Shown here one piece after another: positions 34,415 through 42,217 of a stretch of DNA of 64,000 nt (position 1 is its first letter; each line of letters starts with the position of its first letter). Origin of the DNA: Novosphingobium guangzhouense (lineage in GTDB: Bacteria; Pseudomonadota; Alphaproteobacteria; Sphingomonadales; Sphingomonadaceae). The notes under the pieces were generated by a model. That model was not told where the DNA came from and searched no databases. It was given only the letters and a program-made list of their open reading frames with translations. Where the stretch lies: NCBI RefSeq assembly GCF_002896965.1, contig NZ_LYMM01000084.1:166192-230191 (forward strand). Reading direction: 5' to 3'. The position numbers were made by a program, and so were the translations under genes.

Positions 34415-35665
34415 GTGAGCCCCGCTGAGAACGCAGTCGCAATCGATCATCACAAGGGCGTGGGGCGAGGCGATCCCAGGCAGTGGAACCTTCTTCGCGG
34501 TGATGTGCCTTTTCCAGCTGCGGTGCTCAGGGAATCGCGGATCGCCCACAATCTCGAATGGATGCGTACGTTCATGCAGGCGTATGGGATGGCGCTGGCG
34601 CCGCATGGGAAGACCACGATGGCACCGGCATTGTTCCGTCGGCAGGTTGAAGCCGGAGCCTGGGGTGTCACCGTGGCGACCACGCAGCAGGCAGAGGTTG
34701 CGGCGAACGCCGGGGTCGACCGGATCCTGATCGCGAACCAGGTCGTCGGTGCGGGCAACATCGCGATGCTGGCAGATTTGCTGAAGCGACCGGAATTGCG
34801 GGTGATGTGCCTTGTCGATTCCCCGCAGGGAGTGGCCATGCTGGGCGCCGCATGTCGTTCGCGCGGGCTTGTGCTTGAGGTGCTGCTTGAACTTGCGCCC
34901 GAACCTGATCAGCCCGGCTTCCGTACCGGCGTGCGAGAAGAGGCGGGATTGCAGGCGGTCCTTGCGGCGCTGGATGATTGGCCGGATGCGCTGCGCCTTG
35001 CAGGCGTAGAGTTCTACGAAGGCGTACTGCCCGACGAGGCACAAATCCGCCGCTTCATAAGCCGCGCCGTGGCAACGACCGACCGTCTGATCGCCTGCGG
35101 GGCGATAACGGGAGATAAAGCCATCCTCTCTGGCGCGGGTTCTGCGTGGTATGATGTGGTAGCCGAGGAGACTGCCGACCTTGCGCGGCGTGGCGTGGCC
35201 GAAGTGGTCCTGCGGCCGGGCTGCTACATCAGTCATGATGACGGCCTTTACCGCGAGGCGCAGGCGCGCATTCTTGCACGTAACCCTGTAGCGCCGACGC
35301 TGGGGACGGCTTTGCTACCGGCCTTGCAGGTCTGGGCGGTCGTCCAGTCCATTCCCGATGCGGGCCGTGCGGTCGTTGCGATGGGCAAGCGTGATGTCGC
35401 TTTCGACGCCGGGATGCCGCGCCCCGCGACGCAGTTGCGCCCTGGCCGTGATACCACGATACAGCCGGCGCCTTCGAACTGGGAAGTGACCGGGATGATG
35501 GATCAGCATGCCTATCTGACTTTTGCGCCCGGCGATGACATCGCCGTTGGCGACGTCATCGCGTTCGACATATCGCATCCATGCCTGACTTTCGATAAGT
35601 GGCGTCGCCTGCTTATCGTGGACGACGCCCTCAACTGCATCGAGGTTGTGGAGACGTTTTTCTAG
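34415..35665 (+). CDS. D-serine-dehydratase-like PLP enzyme (alanine racemase fold)
   Basis: A 416-aa fold-type-III PLP enzyme of the D-threonine-aldolase/D-serine-dehydratase group. The N-terminal barrel holds the PLP lysine in LAPHGKTTMAP (about residue 65), LIANQV, GVEFYEG and the phosphate-site region ILSGAGSAWYD. The C-terminal domain has EVVLRPGCYISHDDG, MMDQHAYLTF and ISHPCLTFDKW, whose HxC pair matches the zinc site of eukaryotic-type D-serine dehydratases, favouring a dehydratase over an aldolase. Candidate substrates are D-serine-like beta-hydroxy D-amino acids, including D-glucosaminate. The GTG start has GGAGG six bases upstream. Expression is divergent from the deacylase operon across a shared palindrome. 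Confidence 0.85.
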   Translation: MSPAENAVAIDHHKGVGRGDPRQWNLLRGDVPFPAAVLRESRIAHNLEWMRTFMQAYGMALAPHGKTTMAPALFRRQVEAGAWGVTVATTQQAEVAANAGVDRILIANQVVGAGNIAMLADLLKRPELRVMCLVDSPQGVAMLGAACRSRGLVLEVLLELAPEPDQPGFRTGVREEAGLQAVLAALDDWPDALRLAGVEFYEGVLPDEAQIRRFISRAVATTDRLIACGAITGDKAILSGAGSAWYDVVAEETADLARRGVAEVVLRPGCYISHDDGLYREAQARILARNPVAPTLGTALLPALQVWAVVQSIPDAGRAVVAMGKRDVAFDAGMPRPATQLRPGRDTTIQPAPSNWEVTGMMDQHAYLTFAPGDDIAVGDVIAFDISHPCLTFDKWRRLLIVDDALNCIEVVETFF

Positions 35666-35704
35666 GGGTTGGGGGTTTATGGGGAAGTGTGGGCAGCGCG
35701 CGCC

Positions 35705-38032
35705 TCACTTTCCGGGCGGGGAGGGCGGGCGGTCTTCCTTGGCCGTGCCGAAGCGCGAAGGCGAAGCGCCCATCGTGAATTCCAGATCACCGCCTTGTGC
35801 CAGATCGCGGTGCGAGATCCAGTTGTGCTTCCACGGCTTGCCGTTCCATCGCACGGACTGGACGTAGGGGCGGTCAGGTGCATTGCCGACCGCGTGCACG
35901 CGCAGCGTGCGGCCTTCGCCCAGTTTTACCTCGGCCGTATCGAACAGCGGAGAGCCCAGCACGTAAACTCCGGTGGTAGGGTCCGCGGGGTAGAAGCCCA
36001 GCGATGAGAAGATGAACCAGGCGCTCATCTGGCCGCAGTCGTCGTTGCCGATGACGCCGTCGGGATCGTCCTTGTACATCTCGGTGCATAGACGGCGCAC
36101 CATCGCCTGGGTTTTCCAGGGCGCGCCGACATAGGCGTAGAGGTAGGGGACGTGGTGCCCCGGCTCGTTGCCGTGCGCGTACTGGCCAACCAGTCCGGCG
36201 ATATCCGGCGGCGCGTTGTCGGGCAGGGTCGAGGGCGCGTTGAAGAACGAATCCAGTTTTGCCTCGTAAGCCGCGTCGCCACCGAAGTGGTCGATCAGGC
36301 CATAGAGATCGTGCTGGACGAGGAAGGTCGCCTGCCACCCGTTGGCCTCGGTATAATCACGCCAGCGCGGCTGGGGCATGTGGCCCAGTTGCACCGGATC
36401 GTAGGGCGCCCACCAGCTTCCATCGGCGAAGCGCGGGCGTGCGAAGCCGATTTGCGGGTCGATGACGTTGCGCCAGTTGCCGCTGCGGCGCCGTAACTCG
36501 GCAGCGTCCGCGCCGGCGCCGGCAAGGTCGGCGATCACGGCGGCGGCGTGGTCGTCATACGCATATTCCTGAGTGCGGCTGACGGATTCCTTGACCTTGT
36601 CCGCCGGGATGTAGCCCTGCTCCATGTAGGGGGCGCGCCCCTGCGTGGCGAGCGTGTCCGGGTACTGCACGTCGAATGCGCGCTTGCGGATGTTGGGCCA
36701 GGCAGCCGCGTAATCCGCGACAATGCCCTTGGCGTGGGCTTCGGCCAGGACGACGACCGAATGCCACCCGTTCATGCATCCGGTTTCACGCCCCTGAAGC
36801 GGCCACGTGGGCGGTCCGAAAGGGCTGTCCTGCGTCTGGCGGATCAGGTCGTGCACGAAGCGCTGCGCCATGTCCGGGCGGATCAGCGTCATCAGGGGAT
36901 GCAGCGCGCGATAGGTGTCCCATAGCGAATAGGCGCTGTAGGCTCGCTCGCCCGCGGGCAGGGTGCGCACCTGCTGATCCAGTCCGACGTAGCGCCCGTC
37001 GCGATCGCTGAACAGCGTGGGGCCCATCATCGTGTGATAAAGCGCGCTTGCAAGAATGGTGCGCTGTGCCGGCGTACCGCCGGTTACCCGCACCGCATCG
37101 AGGTGGCCGGCCCAGATGCGCCGCGCGGCGGTGACGGTGCGGTCGAAAGCCCAACCCGGCGCTTCGTCCAGCGCGGCGCGTGCACCCGCCACGTCAACTG
37201 CGGAGATGCCGGTCTTGATCTCGATCGGGGCTGCGCCGGCGTCATCGAAGAAGAGCGCAGCCTTCAGCCGGTGGCCGCTGACGCCACTGGCGCCGGCGGT
37301 TGCGGGGACATCGTCATCACCGAAGAATTCGATGCGGTCTGGCTTACGCGAAAGCTGCATCGCGAAATGGATACGGCGCCCCTCGGCCCAGCGGAACACC
37401 TGCCGACTGCCGGTAAGCACGCCATCAGGGCCAAGCACCAGCGAAGCATCCTCTATGCGGATCGGCTCGTCGGCGGTTTCCTGCTTGCAGTGTGCGAAGT
37501 CGATCAGCAGATGGCCGGGCCCCTTGGCGAAGGTGTATCGGTGCAGGCCGGTGCGCTCGGTGGCTGTCAGTTCGGCCAGAACGCCGGATTCAAGGCGGAC
37601 GCGATAGTATCCCGGCTCTGCATGTTCATCGCTGTACGTCTGGCGATAACCAGAGGCCGGGTCCTGCGGTGTGCCGGAAACCAGTTTCAGGTCCTTGCGG
37701 GTAGGCACGACCAGCACGTCAAGCATGTCGCCGATGCCGGTGCCGGACAAGTGCGTATGGGAGAAGCCCATGATCGATCGATCGGACTGGTGATAGCCGG
37801 AACATGCGTCCCAGCCCGCGTTGTTGGTGTCGGGGGAAAGCTGCACCATGCCGAACGGCAGCGTCGCGCCGGGGAACGTGTGACCGTGACCTCCGGTGCC
37901 GATGAACAGGTCCGGCGCGCTCGCCTGGGGCGCGGTCGATGCGCGCGCGGCGGCGGGGAACGCGCCCATGGCGGAACCCAGGGCGGCAAGGGTCGAGCCG
38001 GCCAGCAGCCTGCGACGGGTGGTTCGGGTCAT
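35705..38032 (-). CDS. Glycoside hydrolase family 92 alpha-mannosidase (Tat-exported)
   Basis: A 775-aa Ca2+-dependent exo-alpha-mannosidase. The N-terminus has a Tat signal (TTRRRLLAGSTLAALGSAMG). Hallmarks are FIGTGGHGHTFPGATLPFGM, GFSHTHLSGTG, SAYSLWDTYRALHPLMTLI (about residues 350-370), GYIPADKVKESVSRTQEYAYDD (about 480-500) and GNDDCGQMSAWFIFSSLGFYP (about 660-680), all diagnostic of GH92. It lies 59 bases downstream of GH125 in the same orientation and is the last gene of that pair. It is convergent with the PLP enzyme; the 39-base gap between them shows no clear terminator. Confidence 0.92.
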   Translation of the reverse strand: MTRTTRRRLLAGSTLAALGSAMGAFPAAARASTAPQASAPDLFIGTGGHGHTFPGATLPFGMVQLSPDTNNAGWDACSGYHQSDRSIMGFSHTHLSGTGIGDMLDVLVVPTRKDLKLVSGTPQDPASGYRQTYSDEHAEPGYYRVRLESGVLAELTATERTGLHRYTFAKGPGHLLIDFAHCKQETADEPIRIEDASLVLGPDGVLTGSRQVFRWAEGRRIHFAMQLSRKPDRIEFFGDDDVPATAGASGVSGHRLKAALFFDDAGAAPIEIKTGISAVDVAGARAALDEAPGWAFDRTVTAARRIWAGHLDAVRVTGGTPAQRTILASALYHTMMGPTLFSDRDGRYVGLDQQVRTLPAGERAYSAYSLWDTYRALHPLMTLIRPDMAQRFVHDLIRQTQDSPFGPPTWPLQGRETGCMNGWHSVVVLAEAHAKGIVADYAAAWPNIRKRAFDVQYPDTLATQGRAPYMEQGYIPADKVKESVSRTQEYAYDDHAAAVIADLAGAGADAAELRRRSGNWRNVIDPQIGFARPRFADGSWWAPYDPVQLGHMPQPRWRDYTEANGWQATFLVQHDLYGLIDHFGGDAAYEAKLDSFFNAPSTLPDNAPPDIAGLVGQYAHGNEPGHHVPYLYAYVGAPWKTQAMVRRLCTEMYKDDPDGVIGNDDCGQMSAWFIFSSLGFYPADPTTGVYVLGSPLFDTAEVKLGEGRTLRVHAVGNAPDRPYVQSVRWNGKPWKHNWISHRDLAQGGDLEFTMGASPSRFGTAKEDRPPSPPGK

Positions 38033-38091
38033 GGAATGTCTCCCTGATTATGCGCGCGATGCAATTGTGTCCGAAAGGATCGGCTGCGTGC

Positions 38092-39558
38092 TTAGTAGCG
38101 TTCGGCCAGAAGCGCCGGGCGGCGGCGTTCGAGGTCGAGGATCAATTCCCCGAACAATCCATTGGCCCAGGCGAACCATGATCGCGAGAAATGCGAAGGG
38201 TCGTCCTTGTCGAAGGATTCGTGCATGAAGCCCGTGCCGGCGTGCGTGGTCTTGAGCCAGCGCAGGCACTGACGGATTTCGTCGTCGTCCTCGGTGGTCA
38301 TGGCGCGTGTGATGATTGACATCGGCCAGATCATCCCCAGCCCCTTGTGCGGGCCGCCGATACCTTCTGCTGCCGTGCCTTTGAAGAAATAGGGGTTGCG
38401 CCCGGACCAGGCGAGCGCGCGGGTGCGCTGGTAGGTCGGATCGCTCATTGCGCAGACGCCCAGCAGCGGCAGCGCCGAAAGGCTGGGTACGTTGGCATCG
38501 TCCATGAAGAGAGTGTTGCCGAACCCGTCAGTCTCGAACGCCCAGACCTTGTTGCCGGCACCGTCGTCCATCACGCCATAGATTTGCAGCGCCGCCTCGA
38601 CTTCGGCGGCAAGGGCGAGGCAATCCGTTGCCGCCGCCGCGTCGCCGCGAGCCTCGTTCAGCACGGTCGCCAGCATACGCAGGGCCGCAACGGCGAAAAG
38701 GTTGGACGGGATGAGGAACGGCAGCGTGCAGGCATCGTCCGAAGGGCGGAACATCGAATGGATCAGTCCGACCTTGCGCGTCGGCGCCCCCACTCCCTTG
38801 AGCATCAGCGTCTCAGTGGAGCGGCGGGTATCGCGCTCGAATGTGTAGGGGCCGTCGCCATCCTTGCGCTGCTGTTCGCGCAGGGTGCGTACTACGGTGC
38901 GCATCGCATCGGCCCATTCGTCATCGAACGGAGCTTTGTCATGTGTCGCCTGCCAGTATGCATCGGCCAGGCGCAGCGGGTAGCACAGCGAATCCAGCTC
39001 CCATTTGCGCTCCGCGACACCGGGTTTCATCTCGGTCGCGTCATGGACCGCGCCAAGGTTAGACCCTGCCTGCGGGTCGTGCATGAAGGCATTGGCGTAA
39101 GGGTCGATCAGGATGCAGCGCGCCTGCCGTCGGATCGCACCGCGAAACAGGCGGCGCAGGGCCTCGTCCTTGTCTGCAAGGTGGACGTAGCTTTGCAACT
39201 GGGCGGAACTGTCACGCAGCCACATCGCCTCGATATCGCCGGTGATGACGAACGTATCGGGTTTGCCGTCGAGCGTGGCGACGTGGACCGTGGTGTCGAG
39301 CGTGTTGGGATAGCAGTTTGCAAAAAGCCATGCGATTTCAGGATCGGCGATGCGCGCGGTTACGCGGGCGATTTCCTTTTCCACCGCCATGCTGGTGAAG
39401 TTGCGCCGGGCGATATCGGGACGGCGGCTCTGGAAAGAGTTCGAGGCTGCCATCGCCCGAGGCGCAGAGGCCAATGCGAGCCCGCCTGTAGCTGTCAGCG
39501 CGGCGCGGCGTGTCAGCCGTATCTCATTCACAGTTCCCGCCACCCTGGTCCCTTCCAT
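38092..39558 (-). CDS. Glycoside hydrolase family 125 exo-alpha-1,6-mannosidase (Tat-exported)
   Basis: A 488-aa metal-independent alpha-mannosidase. A Tat signal (RLTRRAALTATGG, about residues 14-26) precedes GH125 motifs: FVITGDIEAMWLRDSSAQ (about 105-122), MKPGVAERKWELDSLCYPL with the likely catalytic acid, GLIHSMFRPSDDACTLPFLI (about 260-280), and MHESFDKDDPSHFSRSWFAW near the C-terminus. It acts on alpha-1,6-mannose of N-glycans or yeast mannan. The ATG at 39558 has a weak ribosome site; a GTG at 39543 behind GGAAGGGA is an alternative that still keeps the Tat signal. It is divergent from the ROK repressor across a region with a strong AT-rich inverted repeat. Confidence 0.92.
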   Translation of the reverse strand: MEGTRVAGTVNEIRLTRRAALTATGGLALASAPRAMAASNSFQSRRPDIARRNFTSMAVEKEIARVTARIADPEIAWLFANCYPNTLDTTVHVATLDGKPDTFVITGDIEAMWLRDSSAQLQSYVHLADKDEALRRLFRGAIRRQARCILIDPYANAFMHDPQAGSNLGAVHDATEMKPGVAERKWELDSLCYPLRLADAYWQATHDKAPFDDEWADAMRTVVRTLREQQRKDGDGPYTFERDTRRSTETLMLKGVGAPTRKVGLIHSMFRPSDDACTLPFLIPSNLFAVAALRMLATVLNEARGDAAAATDCLALAAEVEAALQIYGVMDDGAGNKVWAFETDGFGNTLFMDDANVPSLSALPLLGVCAMSDPTYQRTRALAWSGRNPYFFKGTAAEGIGGPHKGLGMIWPMSIITRAMTTEDDDEIRQCLRWLKTTHAGTGFMHESFDKDDPSHFSRSWFAWANGLFGELILDLERRRPALLAERY

Positions 39559-39624
39559 TGATTTTCGCCCCTGCTGCCCGTCGCTTCCGGCAAAAGGCTA
39601 CGCGACGCAATCGACGCTAACAAT

Positions 39625-39651
39625 ACAATAAATAAAATTATTTTTTATTGT
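39625..39651. promoter_or_regulatory. AT-rich inverted repeat between GH125 and the ROK repressor
   Basis: Perfect 8-base arms ACAATAAA and TTTATTGT are separated by 11 A/T-rich bases. It lies 67 bases upstream of GH125 and about 120 bases upstream of the ROK regulator, so it could serve both divergent promoters and autoregulation. E. coli NagC and Mlc also bind A/T-rich palindromes, which supports the link by family knowledge. Confidence 0.6.
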
Positions 39652-39770
39652 GGAGATGCACCGTCCCTGCTTGGCGTGCGCCGGGCTTGCGGATAGCATC
39701 GCCAGTTCGGCTCCGCTAAGGATTACCCGTGTCGGGAAAACCTGTTAACTGGCGCCGGAAAGGCGCATCA

Positions 39771-40985
39771 ATGACCGTAGACGTAATTCCCGAAAGGCGC
39801 GGCAACCGGCTGTCGGTCACTTTGTCCGGCACCAATCTTGCGCGTGCGGGGGATTACAATCAGCGCGTTGTGCTGCAGGCAATCCGCACCATCGGTGAAG
39901 CGACGCGGGTTGAGTTGTGCCGTACCACGGGTCTTACAGCGCCGACCATTGCCAATATCACGCGCCGCTTGATCGATGCAGGGCTGATCAAGGAAACGGG
40001 CCGTCTTCAGGGCGCGCGGGGACAGCCGGCGATCCAGCTGAAGATCGAGCCGCTGGGATGCGTGGCGATCGGCCTCAACATCGATCGCGACCACGTGACG
40101 ATGGTGGCGATCGACCTTGCCGGACAGGTTCGCGCACGGGCTATGCGGGAAACGGAATACGCATCGCCCGAAGACGTAGTCGAGTTCGTGGCGGGGGCGC
40201 TCGATACCTTGCTTGCCGACGCGGGAGTAGGGCGCGAAAGGGTGCTGGGCGTCGGCGTGGCCTTGCCGGACGATCTGGGGGCGATTGCACTGCCCGGCCG
40301 GTCCCAGCCTTTCGCGCGCTGGGCGGAATTGTCGATCGCCGACCTGCTGGCGCCGGTGCTGCCCTGGCCGGTGCTGGTTGACAACGACGCCGCCGCCGCC
40401 GCCGTGGGAGAGGCGCAATCAGGCACGGGTCTGACGCTGCCCAGCTTCTTCTACATTTTCATCAGTTCCGGCCTGGGAGGCGGCCTGATGATTGACCGGC
40501 ACTATGTCGAAGGTGCGAACCGCCGCAGCGCCGAGCTTGGCCTGCTTCCCGACACCACCAACCCGATTCCCGGAGCCGTGGTGCAGGATGTCGTCTCGCT
40601 TTCAGCACTGATGCACTATCTGGCGACCGCCGGAATACCTGTCGCTCGCCTTGCCGATCTGGACCCCGAAGATCCTGCATTGCAGCCGGTGCTTGACCGG
40701 TGGCTGGAAGATGCGACGCGTGCGCTGACGCCGCCGCTGCTGAACATCAACTACCTGATCGATCCACATGCGATCATCCTTGGCGGTCGGCTTCCCGACT
40801 TTCTGGCGGATGTGCTGATTCAGCGCCTGAATGAGCGGCTGGCCTCCATGAGCCTTCCCGCGACCGCGCCGATCATGCGCGCTGCAATGGCTGAGGATGC
40901 GGCTGCGATTGGCGCCGCAATCCTGCCGTTCCTTGACCAATTGCTTCCTTCGGACGCGACGCTGATGCAGGCCGGCCGGGGGTAG
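39771..40985 (+). CDS. ROK-family transcriptional repressor (NagC/Mlc/XylR type)
   Basis: A 404-aa DNA-binding protein with an N-terminal winged helix (NQRVVLQAIRTIGEATRVEL, then GLTAPTIANITRRLIDAGLI, about residues 30-75). A ROK sugar-binding domain follows (GLNIDRDHVTMVAIDL, VLVDNDAAAAAVGEA, YIFISSGLGGGLMIDRHYVEGANRRSAELG). The usual zinc Cys cluster after the ELG motif is not present (it reads LLPDTTNPIPGAVVQDVVS), so it departs from classical NagC there. The ATG at 39771 is supported by GGAAAGG 7 bases upstream; GTG at 39729 is an alternative. It is likely the repressor of the glycan locus, responding to a sugar or sugar phosphate. Confidence 0.85.
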   Translation: MTVDVIPERRGNRLSVTLSGTNLARAGDYNQRVVLQAIRTIGEATRVELCRTTGLTAPTIANITRRLIDAGLIKETGRLQGARGQPAIQLKIEPLGCVAIGLNIDRDHVTMVAIDLAGQVRARAMRETEYASPEDVVEFVAGALDTLLADAGVGRERVLGVGVALPDDLGAIALPGRSQPFARWAELSIADLLAPVLPWPVLVDNDAAAAAVGEAQSGTGLTLPSFFYIFISSGLGGGLMIDRHYVEGANRRSAELGLLPDTTNPIPGAVVQDVVSLSALMHYLATAGIPVARLADLDPEDPALQPVLDRWLEDATRALTPPLLNINYLIDPHAIILGGRLPDFLADVLIQRLNERLASMSLPATAPIMRAAMAEDAAAIGAAILPFLDQLLPSDATLMQAGRG

Positions 40986-41203
40986 CCTGACGTTTCCCGT
41001 TGCGGTCACCAGGCAGCGATTTGAGATAGCGGGCAATGGTGCCCAGGTCATCGGTTGGGCGCGACAAATTCCGTCCTTTACGTGACTTGTTGAGGGCTGC
41101 TCATCGCTGCATGAATTCGGGCGAAGGGTGACGATCGGGCCTTGCGAACGTTAGATCGCGACAGACGCACATTCGTTTTTTCGTCCGTTGCAAGGATCAC
41201 GTC

Positions 41204-41608
41204 ATGAAGCTTTTCCGCGCTGCTTCGCAGCCGTCCCAGAAGGGGCCCGCCGAATACTTCACCGGCAGCGTGCGCATCGATATGCTCAACGCGCCGCCGG
41301 AACCCGCCCGTCACGCCTGCGCCGCAGTAACCTTCGAGCCCGGCGCGCGAACCAATTGGCATACGCATCCGCTTGGCCAGACGCTGATCGTTACCGCCGG
41401 CTGCGGATGGACTCAGTGCGAAGGTGAAGAAATCGTCGAGATTCGGGCGGGTGACGTGATCTGGTGCCCGCCGGGGCATCGCCACTGGCATGGTGCCACC
41501 TCTACCACTGCGATGACTCATATTGCGGTACAGGAAGCGCTTGATGGCAGTCCGGTCACGTGGATGGAGCCGGTTACTGACGCACAGTATCTTCGCATTG
41601 ACGCCTGA
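41204..41608 (+). CDS. Small cupin-domain protein (cytoplasmic)
   Basis: A 134-aa single-domain cupin. Both cupin motifs are present: NWHTHPLGQTLIVTAGCGWT (about residues 50-70) and CPPGHRHWHGATSTTAMTHI (about 88-108), giving the usual His metal ligands. It has no signal peptide. Relatives include small cupins annotated as mandelonitrile lyase-like or as accessory cupins in aromatic and alcohol metabolism; the function is not clear. AAGGA precedes the ATG. The exported paralogue follows 46 bases downstream. The 218-base gap before it shows no gene; the minus strand there faintly resembles a cytochrome c tail (see rejected items). Confidence 0.75.
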   Translation: MKLFRAASQPSQKGPAEYFTGSVRIDMLNAPPEPARHACAAVTFEPGARTNWHTHPLGQTLIVTAGCGWTQCEGEEIVEIRAGDVIWCPPGHRHWHGATSTTAMTHIAVQEALDGSPVTWMEPVTDAQYLRIDA

Positions 41609-41654
41609 GCCTTGGAAGACAACGCTTCGGGGGCCTGATTTTAGAGGAATGGCA

Positions 41655-42113
41655 ATGAAGTTGCTTCTGCCGGGCATCGCGCTTTCCATCGCTCCTATGG
41701 CGGTGGGTGCGCAGGTCGTGGAATCCGGGAAAGTCGAGGCTCAGCCTGCGCCCGCAGCCTTTTTCACCGGCAAGGTCTCCCTGAAAAGACTGACCAGCGC
41801 TGTAGCGCCCGGTCAGGCGGGGACGGCGCTCGTGATGTTCGAGAAAGGGGCTCGCAGTCATTGGCATGTGCATCCCGCAGGCCAGACACTTTATGTGACT
41901 GAGGGTTGCGGGTGGACGCAGGAGGAGGGAGGACGTGTTCACCGGATCTGCGCGGGTGACGTGGTTTATGTGGCGCCGGGTGTTAGGCACTGGCACGGCG
42001 CCTCGTCCGACAGCGCCATGACTCATCTGGCAATCAGCGAAGTCCTGAATGGCGGGAACGTCGATTGGGCCGAGGCCGTTGATGATGATCAGTACCGGGG
42101 GCCGTCATTCTAG
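41655..42113 (+). CDS. Exported cupin-domain protein
   Basis: A 152-aa paralogue of the preceding protein, with an added signal peptide (MKLLLPGIALSIAPMAVGAQ). The cupin motifs are HWHVHPAGQTLYVTEGCGWT and VAPGVRHWHGASSDSAMTHL. The ATG at 41655 has GAGGA seven bases upstream; the frame is open further back to 41523 but that part overlaps the first cupin. Predicted to be periplasmic or lipoprotein-like, although no lipobox is obvious. The pair looks like a duplication followed by a change of compartment. Confidence 0.75.
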   Translation: MKLLLPGIALSIAPMAVGAQVVESGKVEAQPAPAAFFTGKVSLKRLTSAVAPGQAGTALVMFEKGARSHWHVHPAGQTLYVTEGCGWTQEEGGRVHRICAGDVVYVAPGVRHWHGASSDSAMTHLAISEVLNGGNVDWAEAVDDDQYRGPSF

Positions 42114-42217
42114 AGCATTCTCCAATCAGGTGACGTCATCTGACAACTCGGAGAGCAGGAAGAGTTTTTATATCGAAATGGCTTGTCGTGCCTGACCGAC
42201 ACGGATGCGGCGCTGAA

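Noticed and set aside
41000..41070. Minus-strand fragment reading RPTDDLGTIARYLKSLPGD, like a cytochrome c C-terminal helix
   Set aside because: The match is about 20 residues with no haem motif or start nearby and it overlaps the end of the ROK gene. It could be a relic of a lost gene but support is too thin to list.
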